Notes: generated from the sequence alone by a model not told the origin. A stretch of 22,078 bases of DNA from CAZGOM01 sp964542875 (GCA_964542875.1 CAZIWA010000093.1:1-22078), one strand, 5' to 3'; shown: positions 6,735 to 14,407, numbered from the stretch's first letter. Numbers and translations: made by a program.

Positions 6735-8609
6735 TTACTCTTCGGTAATCGTTTCCTTAACGACTTCATCGACGGTGGTCAGGCCGTCGAAGATGGCCAA
6801 AAGGCCCGATTCACGCAGGGTGCGCATGCCACGTTTGCGCGACGCCGTGCGCAGAAGCTGCGTTGATGCGTTGCTCATGATCATGTCGCGGATTTCGTCG
6901 TCGAAGGTCATGATCTCAAAGAGGCCAAGCCGGCCTTTGTAGCCCGAGTGGTTGCAGACATCGCAGCCGCGGCCGCGGTAGAACTGCCTGCCGGCGAGGT
7001 CTTCAGCGGTAAGTTCCAGTTCAAGAAGCTGTTCGTGCGTGGGGTCGATGGCTTCGCGACAGCGTGAGCAGATTTTGCGCACGAGACGCTGGGCGATGAC
7101 GCCTTCGAGGGTGGCGGTGAGGAGGAAGGTTTCCAGGCCAAGATCCATCAGACGGGCGATGGAGCTGGGGGCATCGTTGGTGTGCAGGGTGGTGAACACC
7201 AAGTGGCCCGTAAGGGAAGCCTGCACGCCGATGCGGGCGGTTTCAAGGTCACGGGTTTCGCCGATGAGGACGATGTCAGGGTCTTGCCGGAGGAAGCTTC
7301 GCAGACCTGCGGCGAAGGTGAGGCCTTGTTCAACGTTAATCTGCACCTGGCAGAGGCCGTCGATGTCGTATTCGACGGGGTCTTCCGCGGTGAGGATCTT
7401 GGTGTCGATGGTGTTGAGTTCGGCAAGCGCGGCGTAAAGCGTGGTGGTTTTACCCGAGCCGGTGGGGCCGGTGACGATGACGATGCCGTTGGGCTTGTTG
7501 ATGAGCTGGCGGCAGGTGTCCAGGTCGTCGGGGCGCAGACCGACTTTTTCAAGGTCGAGAGAGACGTTGGACCGGTCCAGAACACGCATAACGACGGATT
7601 CGCCGAACACGGTGGGGAGCACGGCGACGCGCAAGTCGATGGGCATGCCTGAAGCGGTGAGCTCGATGCGGCCGTCCTGAGGCATACGGCGTTCGGAAAT
7701 GTCCAGGTTGGCCATAACCTTGATACGCGAGACGATGGGCAGGGCCAGGTACTTGGGCGGCGGGATCATTTCATAGAGCACGCCGTCGATGCGGTAGCGC
7801 ATTTTGAATTCATCTTCGAAAGGTTCGAAGTGAATGTCGGAGGCCTTGTCTTTGATGGCCTGCATGAGCACGAGGTTCAGGAGGCGTTTGACGCGGTTAT
7901 CGTCGGCGGCTTCGAGGGCTGCGGTGATGTCGATGGAGCCCTGACGGTCGCCGGTGAGGGCTTCAAGGTCATGGTCTTCGGCAAGGTCACCGATGACGTC
8001 GGCGAGGGATTCTTCTCTATCACCGTAGTAGCGGTTGATGAGTTTTTCGATGTGCTGGGGGTTGGCCAGCATGGGCTTGACTTTGAAGCCCATCAGGATG
8101 CGCAGGTCGTCGAGGGCCTGGAAGTTGTTGGGGTCCATCATGGCGACGGTCAAGGTTTTTGTGTCCTTGTCGTAGGCCATGGGAACGAGGCGGTAGGCTT
8201 TGGCGGTGGCAGCGGGGAGGAGTTCAACGACTTCGGGGGCGATTTCCAGGCGCTCGATATCGCCTGCGGACTCCATGCCGGCCTGGGCGGCCAGCGCCAT
8301 GTTGACGTGCTCCTGGCTGGTGTAGCCCAGTTCAATCAACAATTGACCCAGCGGCACGCGGCGCTGGGATTGGAGCATGAGTGCTTCCTGAACTTGGTCG
8401 CGGGTGACCGCTTTCATCCGGGTAAGGATTTGCCCGATGCGTTTGCCTTTGCATTCAGCGACGGGAGGAATCTCAATTTTGACTGGAGGGGCGACTGCGG
8501 GCTTGGCGCCTGCCGCTGCGGGGGCGCCGGGCTTGGCACCGGGGGCGGGTGCCGGAGGTTTGGCTTCGGTCTTGCCGGGAGTAGGAATGGGCTGTTTCGG
8601 ATCGGCCAT
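6735..8609 (-). CDS. gspE: Type II secretion / type IV pilus assembly ATPase GspE/PilB
   Basis: 624 residues from the ATG at 8609, preceded by GTGAGG about nine bases upstream; a GTG five codons earlier is part of that ribosome site. Order: Pro/Ala-rich linker (about 2-50), MshEN-type N-terminal domain (about 55-195, with GQILTRMKAVTRDQVQEAL and GQLLIELGYTSQEHV), then the ATPase core. Visible motifs: arginine-rich ISERRMPQDGRI (about 304-315), Walker A GPTGSGKTTT (381-390), Asp box ILTAEDPVEY, Walker B DPDIVLIGE (443-451), His box TGHLVFTTLHTND (467-479). A tetracysteine zinc element is complete: Cys514/517 and Cys549/552. The cytoplasmic hexamer powers pseudopilus extension. PilB and GspE are hard to separate; the downstream F-G-H-I-J-K order favours the secretion type. 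The upstream assembly gap lies outside the coding part. Confidence 0.96.
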   Translation of the reverse strand: MADPKQPIPTPGKTEAKPPAPAPGAKPGAPAAAGAKPAVAPPVKIEIPPVAECKGKRIGQILTRMKAVTRDQVQEALMLQSQRRVPLGQLLIELGYTSQEHVNMALAAQAGMESAGDIERLEIAPEVVELLPAATAKAYRLVPMAYDKDTKTLTVAMMDPNNFQALDDLRILMGFKVKPMLANPQHIEKLINRYYGDREESLADVIGDLAEDHDLEALTGDRQGSIDITAALEAADDNRVKRLLNLVLMQAIKDKASDIHFEPFEDEFKMRYRIDGVLYEMIPPPKYLALPIVSRIKVMANLDISERRMPQDGRIELTASGMPIDLRVAVLPTVFGESVVMRVLDRSNVSLDLEKVGLRPDDLDTCRQLINKPNGIVIVTGPTGSGKTTTLYAALAELNTIDTKILTAEDPVEYDIDGLCQVQINVEQGLTFAAGLRSFLRQDPDIVLIGETRDLETARIGVQASLTGHLVFTTLHTNDAPSSIARLMDLGLETFLLTATLEGVIAQRLVRKICSRCREAIDPTHEQLLELELTAEDLAGRQFYRGRGCDVCNHSGYKGRLGLFEIMTFDDEIRDMIMSNASTQLLRTASRKRGMRTLRESGLLAIFDGLTTVDEVVKETITEE

Positions 8610-8804
8610 GACGAAGGACCTCACTTCTTACTTCTTTTAGAAACTCTCGNNNNNNNNNNNNNNNNNNNNNNNNNNNNNNNNNNNNNNNNNNNNNNNNNNN
8701 NNNNNNNNNNNNNNNNNNNNNNNNNNNNNNNNNNNNNNNNNNNNNNNNNTTTCGGATCGGCCATGACGAAGGACCTCACTTCTTACTTCTTTTAGAAACT
8801 CTCG
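8595..8804. repeat. 55-bp direct repeat flanking an N gap (assembly artefact)
   Basis: Bases 8595-8649 and 8750-8804 are identical and sit on either side of exactly 100 N. The right copy repeats the first codons and ribosome site of gspE. The same 55-bp length recurs at the second gap, which points to two contig ends sharing one k-mer-sized overlap that was not merged. The real sequence probably runs straight from the left copy into 8805. Confidence 0.9.
8650..8749. other. Assembly gap (100 N)
   Basis: A run of exactly 100 N, the customary placeholder for unknown length. It lies upstream of the gspE start, so it does not damage the gene. Confidence 0.98.
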
Positions 8805-8816
8805 TAGAAACTCTCG
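8793..8816. repeat. Tandem 12-bp repeat in the gspE leader
   Basis: TAGAAACTCTCG occurs twice head to tail (8793-8804, 8805-8816). The left contig stops exactly at the end of the first copy. After collapsing the gap it sits just upstream of the gspE ribosome site. It may be natural, or it may be what halted assembly. Confidence 0.75.
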
Positions 8817-9444
8817 CAGAGCTTGATGGATTCTTTTTTGACGCCGTTGGTTTTGGAAACCGAGAATGTTTTGGGTTGGTTTGATTTAAGTCGGGAGCGG
8901 GGAGGCGGGGGGCTTGGGTAAATCCAGGTGTCTATTCCAAGTGATTGTTTTGGGGGAGTTTAGCAGGGTGTTGCGGTTGGAGCCTAGGGTGCCTGGGGGG
9001 TGCGTCTGGCAACGGCAAGGTCGGAAGCCTTTCCATTTCCGATCATAACACGAGGCAGGTCTTGCGCAAGGGAATATGCCTATATTTTGAATTAGACACG
9101 TGGATTATGGGCGTTTTTATGCCGTTGGAGAAAGCCGCGAAAGAAAAGCGAAAAAGGGGTAAATTCCTGGATATCGGGTCGGATTTTCAAAGCCAAGTCC
9201 TCGCCCGGATGGAGCGTAATTAGCGCGGGTTAAAACAGTGTTTGTGGCTCGGGTTTGTGGATAAATATACATTCGGCAGAAATTTGAACCGAGTCAAAAG
9301 CCGCCTAAGCCAGGCGATGTCTGGTTGCCAATACCCATAGCCGTCTATTGAGGTAAGAAGAGGGATTGGAGAGGTCAACGGTCGGATTGGTTTAAGGAAA
9401 GACCTGCCGGGAATGACCCCTGGGAGACGGGAAGTGGAAAAGAC
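8817..9444. other. Apparently non-coding spacer between the gsp operon and the sigma-factor group
   Basis: About 630 bases. A 92-codon plus-strand frame (8945-9223) has a Cys/Gly/Trp-rich, unlikely composition and no clear ribosome site, so I do not call it. The gspE promoter should lie here on the minus strand, but I see no convincing -35/-10 pair: TTGACT at 9292-9297 and TATATT at 9264-9269 are 22 bases apart. A potentially structured stretch at 9274-9329 contains AGCCAG/CTGGTT pairing (9308-9313 with 9321-9326) within an outer GGC/GCC match. Confidence 0.6.
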
Positions 9445-9472
9445 AACAACACCCCTTGGAGGGGGTGTTGTT
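9445..9472 (-). terminator. Intrinsic terminator of the sigma/anti-sigma group
   Basis: AACAACACCCC (9445-9455) pairs perfectly with GGGGTGTTGTT (9462-9472) around a 6-base loop. Read on the minus strand it is followed by GTCTTTT, a short U tract. It lies 38 bases beyond the stop of the 9510-10550 gene and fits transcription arriving from that gene. Confidence 0.8.
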
Positions 9473-9509
9473 AAAGAAAAGCGTTTGGAGTTGGGTGAAG
9501 GATCTTAGA

Positions 9510-10550
9510 TCAGGGAACCAAGAAGGAGTCATTGACCGAGGCGGGGCCTTCCACGCCACGATAGCGGTTGATGCCTGAGGCGAGCCAGATGTTGTCGCCA
9601 TTGGGCATGACCGGGGAGTTGGCCCAGAGGACGGAGGAATCTGAGCGCAAAACGTTTTGACCAGAGGCTTTGTGCATTTTGCTGGAGGCTTCATCCTGAA
9701 TGTTTGAGGCCTTGGTGAGGCCTTCGCCGGCGGGGTTGGCGACAAAGAGCGGGTTTTTATCCGCAAGTATTGCCATTTGCCGGGCTTGCGACACTCTGGG
9801 GTGGGACTTGGCGTATTGGTTTTGATAGCTGTAGGAAACGGCCTGAGGGGTGTTCCAATCGTGTGCGGTACGGTCGGGGTTTACTGGTGCATTGGCGTTT
9901 TCCGGGCAATTAAGGGTGCGCGGATCGACATAACCGGACCGGGCCAAGTGGTAGAGGTGGGCGGAGTTGGATTGGTTGATCTGGCCGCGTTCGTCGGGCT
10001 TGCCGACGTTCCACCAAGTGTCGCCGGGGAGGGCGCCCCGGTTGGGGAGGCTGTCGTTATTGTCAGCGGAGTATTGGTTGAAGGCCGCGGAGACGACTGA
10101 CAAGTTGTTGGCACAGGCCACTTTGCGTGCGTCCTGGCGGACATAGTTCAAAGCGGGGGAGATCAGCGAGACGGCGCAGATGAGAACTGCGGCAATGGTG
10201 GCAAATTCGTGAATACGCAGGCCAGCGAAACCGGAGAAGCCGCCTTCGGTTTTGATATGGGCGTGTTCGAGGTCTGTTTGCGCGTCAATGCGCTGGAGGG
10301 TTTTGGCGACGAGGTCGTTGGAAGGGTTTTCAGCGGGGCACTGGTCGAGGAGGGTGAGGAGGTTTTGAAGTTCTTTGGAAGTGGGCTGGATGCTTGTGCT
10401 TGAGTTTTCATCAGAAACCAAACGCAGCCCAGGCGGGGTGTAGGGGAGGTTGGCCCGGGCTTCAAGGAGAGCATCAAGCTCTTCAAGAAGTTTAGGATCA
10501 AGCTTGGGAGCTTTGGCGAGGCCGTCTGAATTGGATTCAGTAGTGTCCAT
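9510..10550 (-). CDS. Putative membrane anti-sigma factor with a prepilin-like (DUF1559 / H-X9-DG type) C-terminal half
   Basis: 346 residues; ATG at 10550 with AGG six bases upstream. Residues 1-110 are soluble, acidic and helical (LDPKLLEELDALLEARANL; LQNLLTLLDQ ... DLVAKTLQRID), the size and place of a cytoplasmic sigma-binding part, but there is no HxxxCxxC zinc motif. One hydrophobic helix spans about 113-134 (RIHEFATIAAVLICAVSLIS). What follows looks like a DUF1559-type pseudopilin: PALNYVRQDARKVACANNL, FNQYSADNNDSLPN, then near the end MHKASGQNVLRSDSSVLW, resembling 'H-x-GG-x-NVL-x-ADG-x-V-x-W'. HEF aligns with the Glu+5 region, but no Gly|Phe cleavage site is present. It lies 93 bases after the ECF sigma gene, so a membrane-held regulator of it is the natural reading. 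That role is inference. Confidence 0.65.
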   Translation of the reverse strand: MDTTESNSDGLAKAPKLDPKLLEELDALLEARANLPYTPPGLRLVSDENSSTSIQPTSKELQNLLTLLDQCPAENPSNDLVAKTLQRIDAQTDLEHAHIKTEGGFSGFAGLRIHEFATIAAVLICAVSLISPALNYVRQDARKVACANNLSVVSAAFNQYSADNNDSLPNRGALPGDTWWNVGKPDERGQINQSNSAHLYHLARSGYVDPRTLNCPENANAPVNPDRTAHDWNTPQAVSYSYQNQYAKSHPRVSQARQMAILADKNPLFVANPAGEGLTKASNIQDEASSKMHKASGQNVLRSDSSVLWANSPVMPNGDNIWLASGINRYRGVEGPASVNDSFLVP

Positions 10551-10643
10551 TAAATACCTGTACGTAGGTTATGGGACGGCGGTTCGATGGATTTGAAAAA
10601 GGGTTCGGGTTTCAAAGCAAGAAAAACTTTACGCCCTTGCCCT

Positions 10644-11261
10644 TCATTCATCTTCCTTGTATTTGGCTTTCCAGGCAGTGGCAAAGGTGGTGACGGCGGC
10701 GTGCAGACGGCTTTTGACCGTGCCCAGAGGAACGCCGAGCGTGTCGGAGATTTCTTTATAGGGCATTTGATGGAAATAGCCCAGGAGAAGGATTTCCCGC
10801 ATGTGCTCGGGAAGGCCGGCAATGACCTGGCGCACGCGCTTGCGGGCATCTTCACGCTCGAGCTGGTCTTGGGGAAGCTCAAAATCACCCGCGAGCAGAT
10901 CGATCATTTCGCCTGCCTCAGGAGAGCTGGCGTTAAGTGGAACGGCAAGAGATAACTCTTGCTGGCGTCCGACTTTACGAAGGTGGTCGCGGGCTTTATT
11001 GGCGGCGATGGTGAAAAGCCAGGGGCGAAACCGCTTGGTGTTATCGAAGCTGTCTGCGGAGATATGGACCTGGAGGAAAGCCTCTTGAAAGAGGTCTTCG
11101 GCCACTTCTTTGCTCATGACAAAACGGAACAGGAAGTGGAAGAGTTCGAGTTTATAGCGTTCCATGAGCAGGGTGAAGGCGCGCTTTTGCCCCATCCGAT
11201 AGAGAGTCAACAGTTGCTCATCAGAGAGTTGGACGCCGGGTTGTCCCTGTTCTGCGGACAT
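10644..11261 (-). CDS. ECF-family RNA polymerase sigma factor
   Basis: 205 residues, ATG at 11261; the ribosome site is weak. Region 2 is clear at about 27-95: AFTLLMERYKLELFHFLFRF, then the core-binding VAEDLFQEAFLQVH, and the -10 recognising FRPWLFTIAANKARDHLRK. A linker rich in Glu/Asp separates it from region 4 at about 150-195: LPEHMREILLLGYFHQMPY, then KEISDTLGVPLGTVKSRLHAA, a standard helix-turn-helix for the -35 box. Size and layout are those of group IV (RpoE-like) sigma factors, which are normally held inactive by a co-encoded anti-sigma protein; the next gene is the obvious candidate. It starts 72 bases after the heparinase-like gene on the same strand, so all three may be co-transcribed. 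Target promoters cannot be deduced here. Confidence 0.94.
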   Translation of the reverse strand: MSAEQGQPGVQLSDEQLLTLYRMGQKRAFTLLMERYKLELFHFLFRFVMSKEVAEDLFQEAFLQVHISADSFDNTKRFRPWLFTIAANKARDHLRKVGRQQELSLAVPLNASSPEAGEMIDLLAGDFELPQDQLEREDARKRVRQVIAGLPEHMREILLLGYFHQMPYKEISDTLGVPLGTVKSRLHAAVTTFATAWKAKYKEDE

Positions 11262-11333
11262 GAAAGTGCCAGCATATTAACAGGAAGATCGAAGAAGGGT
11301 CTGGGGGCTAGGGTCTGAAGTCTGGTCAGGATT

Positions 11334-13406
11334 TTAGAGATGGGGCTTTTGGGCGAGAGGGATGTCTGGGCCGTTTAGGCACCAGGAGTGGATGAGTTGG
11401 CCCTGGTGATCGTGGCGGCGGAAAACCAGTTCGCTGAGGACACGTAGTTGGGGGGTGATGATCATGCTGCGGTCGGGAGCGGCGAGGATGGTGTCCGTGT
11501 AGTTTTCGGATTTAATTTCGATGTGGATGGTGCGGTGCTGGGCGTGCTGGGTGACGGTGAGGGGGGCTTGGTGGAGCTTTCGCGGGCTGATGACCGCCAT
11601 GACGATACCGTTGGGGCCAAAGTGATCGGCCAGCAGGCGCGGCCTGCGGACGCTGGAACTGAGGCCCGGGACGGCGAGTGCGCCGGTGATGGGTTGGTTT
11701 TTACCGTAGGGCCATTGCCATTCCTGCATGTCTTGGCGGAGGCTTAGGGTTTGGGGCTGGGCGAAGTCTGCGGGGCTGTGGATGGCCAGAGTGATATCCA
11801 GCCTTGCGCGTTTGCCGGTGAGGGTAGCGGTGCGGTTGCTGGGGATGGTGATGGCGCAATCATGGCCTGCCTGGAGTTGCCAGAGGTAGTTGTGGGGTTG
11901 CTGGTCGACGTTGAAGTTGTCGAGTGTGATGAGGTACGCGGCGTCTGTTCCGTGATTGATGGCGAGAAAGTGCCGGTCGGCCCAGATGCAATTTTTCATG
12001 TGGGCCATTTCGGCCCGGATGTAGGTGAGTGGGCTGGAGGTGTGGAACCCGGCGAGGTGGCCGTGAGATTGGTCCATGTCCCAGCGGTCGATGTGACGCT
12101 GGTTTTTGCCTTCGACGAGCATGACGCTGTGTTGGTCTTCGTTGGAGTTGTAGCGGCCGGTGTCGATGGCGAGGTATTCGCCGTGCGCGAAGATGGAGAA
12201 GTGGCCTGCGTCGGCGTGGCGGTGGGTTTGAGATTGATGGGCACGGCCGGCACCGAGGATGTTGAAGTAGACGGCGTCGGTGGACCAACTGGTGCGGATG
12301 TCTACGCGCTCGGTGCCGGGTGCGTAGGTGGCCAGCGGGCGGTCTGCGGATTGCAGATCGGCTGCGGGCTGGCCGTCCCAGTAGAGGAAGGTGAAAAAGT
12401 GCGTGGAGTGCGCATCAAGCGGGGTGGTGGTGAGGCCGCTTATTTTATTGGCCCAGGGGGACAAATCGCCGTAGGGGCGCAACGGGTGGTTGGGGCCTTG
12501 ATAAGCGTGCCAGAAGGCCAGATAGGCGGGGTCTGCGTATTGCTTGTGGGCGAAGAGGAAATAGAACAGGGAACTTGCGCCGATGAGGCCGACATCGTTG
12601 TCGTTGGTGAGGAAAGTGCGGTCGGGGAAAACACTGACGAACGTGGATTCAAAGATCGCACGCAGCCGGGGCTGGGTTGCGTAAAGGTCGGCGTAGCCTG
12701 AGCGCTTGAGAAGCTCAACAAAGGGGAAAAGGTGGGCGAAAACGCCGTGACCGTAGCCGGTGCCTTCGAAGGAGAAGCCTGAGGCATCGCAGCCATATTT
12801 GAGGTAGGCGATGGATTGCTCGATGGCCCGGTCGACGACGCTGCGCCAGTCCGGGTGGGCAGAATCTTCCCCGAAAAGCAGGGCGCAGACGCCCGCCTGG
12901 GCGGCGTGCGCCCATTGGATGTTGCTGCCTGCGCAGAACTGGGTGATGCCATCGGTGCCGGGGTTGTAGTCGATGGCGGTATTTCGGCAGAAGGCCAGCA
13001 GGCGTGACATGGCTTCTGCCGGAAGTTTTGAGCGGAGCATGTCAGCCGCCATGGCGACGCGTGCGTGGGAGTGGATGAGCAGAAGTTTTGCGTCGGGTTT
13101 TTGCTGGCGGGCTTTGGCGGCGTAAGCGGTGAGAGAGTCGATGCACTGGGTGACGTAAAGCAACATGTCCTGATCGTCGTCGAGAAGGGCGATGAGTGCG
13201 GCTTCCAGAACTGCGGGGGTGGCGTCATGCCAGCCGATGGCGCCGGTGTAGATGGAGAAGCCCGATGCGCGGGCTGCGGCCGCCTGCTCTTTTGTGCGGG
13301 CTATCAGACGTGCCAAGAGCGGGGCGAATTGCGGGGAGTGGGCTTTGGCGCGCAGGTGGGAAAGATCGATGCCGGCGAGAAAGCCGATGGAGGCTGAGTG
13401 GGTCAA
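11334..13406 (-). CDS. Heparinase II/III-like protein (putative polysaccharide lyase)
   Basis: 690 residues. The only sensible start is TTG at 13406; no in-frame ATG or GTG lies near. The N-terminal two thirds are helical, as in the alpha/alpha toroid of heparinase II/III lyases (for example GYGHGVFAHLFPFVELLKRSGY around 217-238). At about 395-440 comes the family's conserved block: HRHADAGHFSIFAHGEYLAIDTGRY, followed by HSVMLVEGKNQ, equivalent to 'H-x-HAD-x-GSF ... G ... D-x-G ... HN-x-V-x-VDG'. The C-terminus is beta-sandwich-like. Such enzymes cleave uronate-containing polysaccharides by beta-elimination. No signal peptide is visible, so it is either cytoplasmic or its true start has been missed. 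The family is secure; substrate and polysaccharide-lyase class are unknown. A candidate promoter is at 13474-13501. Confidence 0.87.
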   Translation of the reverse strand: MTHSASIGFLAGIDLSHLRAKAHSPQFAPLLARLIARTKEQAAAARASGFSIYTGAIGWHDATPAVLEAALIALLDDDQDMLLYVTQCIDSLTAYAAKARQQKPDAKLLLIHSHARVAMAADMLRSKLPAEAMSRLLAFCRNTAIDYNPGTDGITQFCAGSNIQWAHAAQAGVCALLFGEDSAHPDWRSVVDRAIEQSIAYLKYGCDASGFSFEGTGYGHGVFAHLFPFVELLKRSGYADLYATQPRLRAIFESTFVSVFPDRTFLTNDNDVGLIGASSLFYFLFAHKQYADPAYLAFWHAYQGPNHPLRPYGDLSPWANKISGLTTTPLDAHSTHFFTFLYWDGQPAADLQSADRPLATYAPGTERVDIRTSWSTDAVYFNILGAGRAHQSQTHRHADAGHFSIFAHGEYLAIDTGRYNSNEDQHSVMLVEGKNQRHIDRWDMDQSHGHLAGFHTSSPLTYIRAEMAHMKNCIWADRHFLAINHGTDAAYLITLDNFNVDQQPHNYLWQLQAGHDCAITIPSNRTATLTGKRARLDITLAIHSPADFAQPQTLSLRQDMQEWQWPYGKNQPITGALAVPGLSSSVRRPRLLADHFGPNGIVMAVISPRKLHQAPLTVTQHAQHRTIHIEIKSENYTDTILAAPDRSMIITPQLRVLSELVFRRHDHQGQLIHSWCLNGPDIPLAQKPHL

Positions 13407-13473
13407 TGGCGGGTTCCGGGAGTGAGGTCGAGGGAGATTTGGTTTGTCGGATGGGGCCTAGTCTGATTTCATT

Positions 13474-13501
13474 ATTGTATATTTTCAGTGAAGTTATTCA
13501 A
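13474..13501 (-). promoter_or_regulatory. Candidate sigma70-type promoter for the heparinase/sigma group
   Basis: On the minus strand TTGAAT (13496-13501), a 16-base spacer, then TACAAT (13474-13479). Transcription would start near 13467, about 60 bases before the TTG start at 13406. It stands back to back with the toxin-antitoxin promoter. Confidence 0.45.
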
Positions 13502-13532
13502 TGGATGAGAGAGAAAGGCAGGAGTCTGGCGG

Positions 13533-13559
13533 TTGAATTTATATCGTATATGATATAAT
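13533..13559 (+). promoter_or_regulatory. Toxin-antitoxin promoter with an overlapping palindromic operator
   Basis: TTGAAT (13533-13538), a 15-base spacer, TATAAT (13554-13559); the start codon follows 31 bases later. Within it TTATATC (13539-13545) and its exact complement GATATAA (13552-13558) form a 7-6-7 palindrome covering the -10 box. This is the arrangement expected for autorepression by a dimeric HigA-type antitoxin. Confidence 0.6.
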
Positions 13560-13590
13560 ACCAAGAGGGGAATCACGGAGTCGATGGAGT

Positions 13591-13971
13591 ATGTCCAAAG
13601 CGAAGGTTGGCGAAAAAGCAGAATCGCCGCATAAGCCGTTAGCTTGGCTGTATGGTGAGGTGAAGACACCGCCATTTACGGCAGAAGCAAGGCAGGAAGC
13701 CGGAATGTTGCTTCGCATGCTGCAAGAAGGCGTGCGATTGAGCATGCCTCAAGCGGAACTTTTGCCGGATGTTGGGCCGCGTTGTGGAGCGCTCCGAGTC
13801 CGAGATGCGGAGCATAACTGGCGGATCATGTACCGGATAGATTCCGACGCGATACTCATCCTGGAGGTATATGCCAAGAAAACGCCCAAGATTCCTGATG
13901 GAGTGATCAAGCGATGTCAGGAGCGGCTTAAACAGTACGATGCGGCCGTTAAAGCGGCGAAGAAACGGTAA
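13591..13971 (+). CDS. higB: HigB/RelE-type toxin (phage Gp49-like family)
   Basis: 126 residues, ATG at 13591; GGAG at 13577-13580 is the likelier ribosome site, as a second GGAG almost touches the start. The first third is basic and helical. The core 'GALRVRDAEHNWRIMYRI' then 'AILILEVYAKKTPKIP' is the Gp49-like/RelE beta-sheet signature (L-R-V-x ... W-R-I-x-Y ... I-L-x-x-F-x-KK-T-x-K-x-P), followed by a C-terminal helix VIKRCQERLKQYDAAVKAAKKR. Proteins of this kind cut mRNA on the ribosome and are neutralised by the partner antitoxin. The toxin precedes the antitoxin, the typical higBA order. GC content is visibly lower than in neighbouring genes, suggesting separate acquisition. Function is by family resemblance; the exact catalytic residues are not obvious. 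Confidence 0.85.
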   Translation: MSKAKVGEKAESPHKPLAWLYGEVKTPPFTAEARQEAGMLLRMLQEGVRLSMPQAELLPDVGPRCGALRVRDAEHNWRIMYRIDSDAILILEVYAKKTPKIPDGVIKRCQERLKQYDAAVKAAKKR

Positions 13972-13993
13972 AGATTCAACAGAGGCTAGATTT

Positions 13994-14368
13994 ATGGAAA
14001 CTGCAAAACGCAAAGCGATTCAAGCGGCTGGATGGAAGGTCGGTGATGCTGCTGATTTTCTCGAAATGAGCAGCGAAGAGCGCCAATTGCTCGACGCGCG
14101 CGTAGAACTTGCCCGGGCCACTCGCTTGCAGCGAGAGTCTATTCATATGTCACAGAAGCAACTTGGTGAAAAACTTAAAACCAGTCAGCCGCGTGTAGCC
14201 AAAATCGAGCGGGCGGCCGCCGATGTTTCGATGGACCAACTTGTGCGGGCTTTCACCGCGGCGGGAGGCAAGATCGTCGTTCGAAGCGCAAAAGAAAAGC
14301 CTGTCAGAGGGAAGTCGTCGGTTATTAAGAGAAACAGCCTCGTTTTGGAAGTCACAAGTTCAAAATAG
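13994..14368 (+). CDS. higA: HigA-type XRE antitoxin
   Basis: 124 residues from the ATG at 13994, which has AGAGG (13981-13985) eight bases upstream; a longer frame begins inside the toxin gene but lacks a ribosome site. Residues 1-45 form a helical N-terminal part. About 48-90 make up an XRE-type helix-turn-helix: RLQRESIHMSQKQLGEKLKT, then SQPRVAKIERAAADVSMDQL, the usual 'S-Q-x-x-L-A-x-x-L-G-x-S-Q-x-x-V-S-x-x-E' pattern. The C-terminus (AFTAAGGKIVVRS) is a further family trait ('L-x-x-A-x-G-x-x-L-x-V'). It starts 22 bases after the toxin stop. It should bind toxin and repress the palindrome at 13539-13558; that binding is inference. Confidence 0.88.
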   Translation: METAKRKAIQAAGWKVGDAADFLEMSSEERQLLDARVELARATRLQRESIHMSQKQLGEKLKTSQPRVAKIERAAADVSMDQLVRAFTAAGGKIVVRSAKEKPVRGKSSVIKRNSLVLEVTSSK

Positions 14369-14407
14369 AAATTGGGTGAGGCTCAAGGGCATTGGTAAAA
14401 TCTCCCC

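Noticed and set aside
8945..9223. A 92-codon plus-strand frame in the long spacer
   Set aside because: No ribosome site, odd Cys/Trp/Gly-rich N-terminus and no recognisable motif.
9274..9329. Cyclic-di-GMP-I (GEMM) riboswitch on the plus strand
   Set aside because: Only fragments match, the first hairpin cannot form, and no plus-strand gene follows for 4 kb. Kept only as an unidentified structure.
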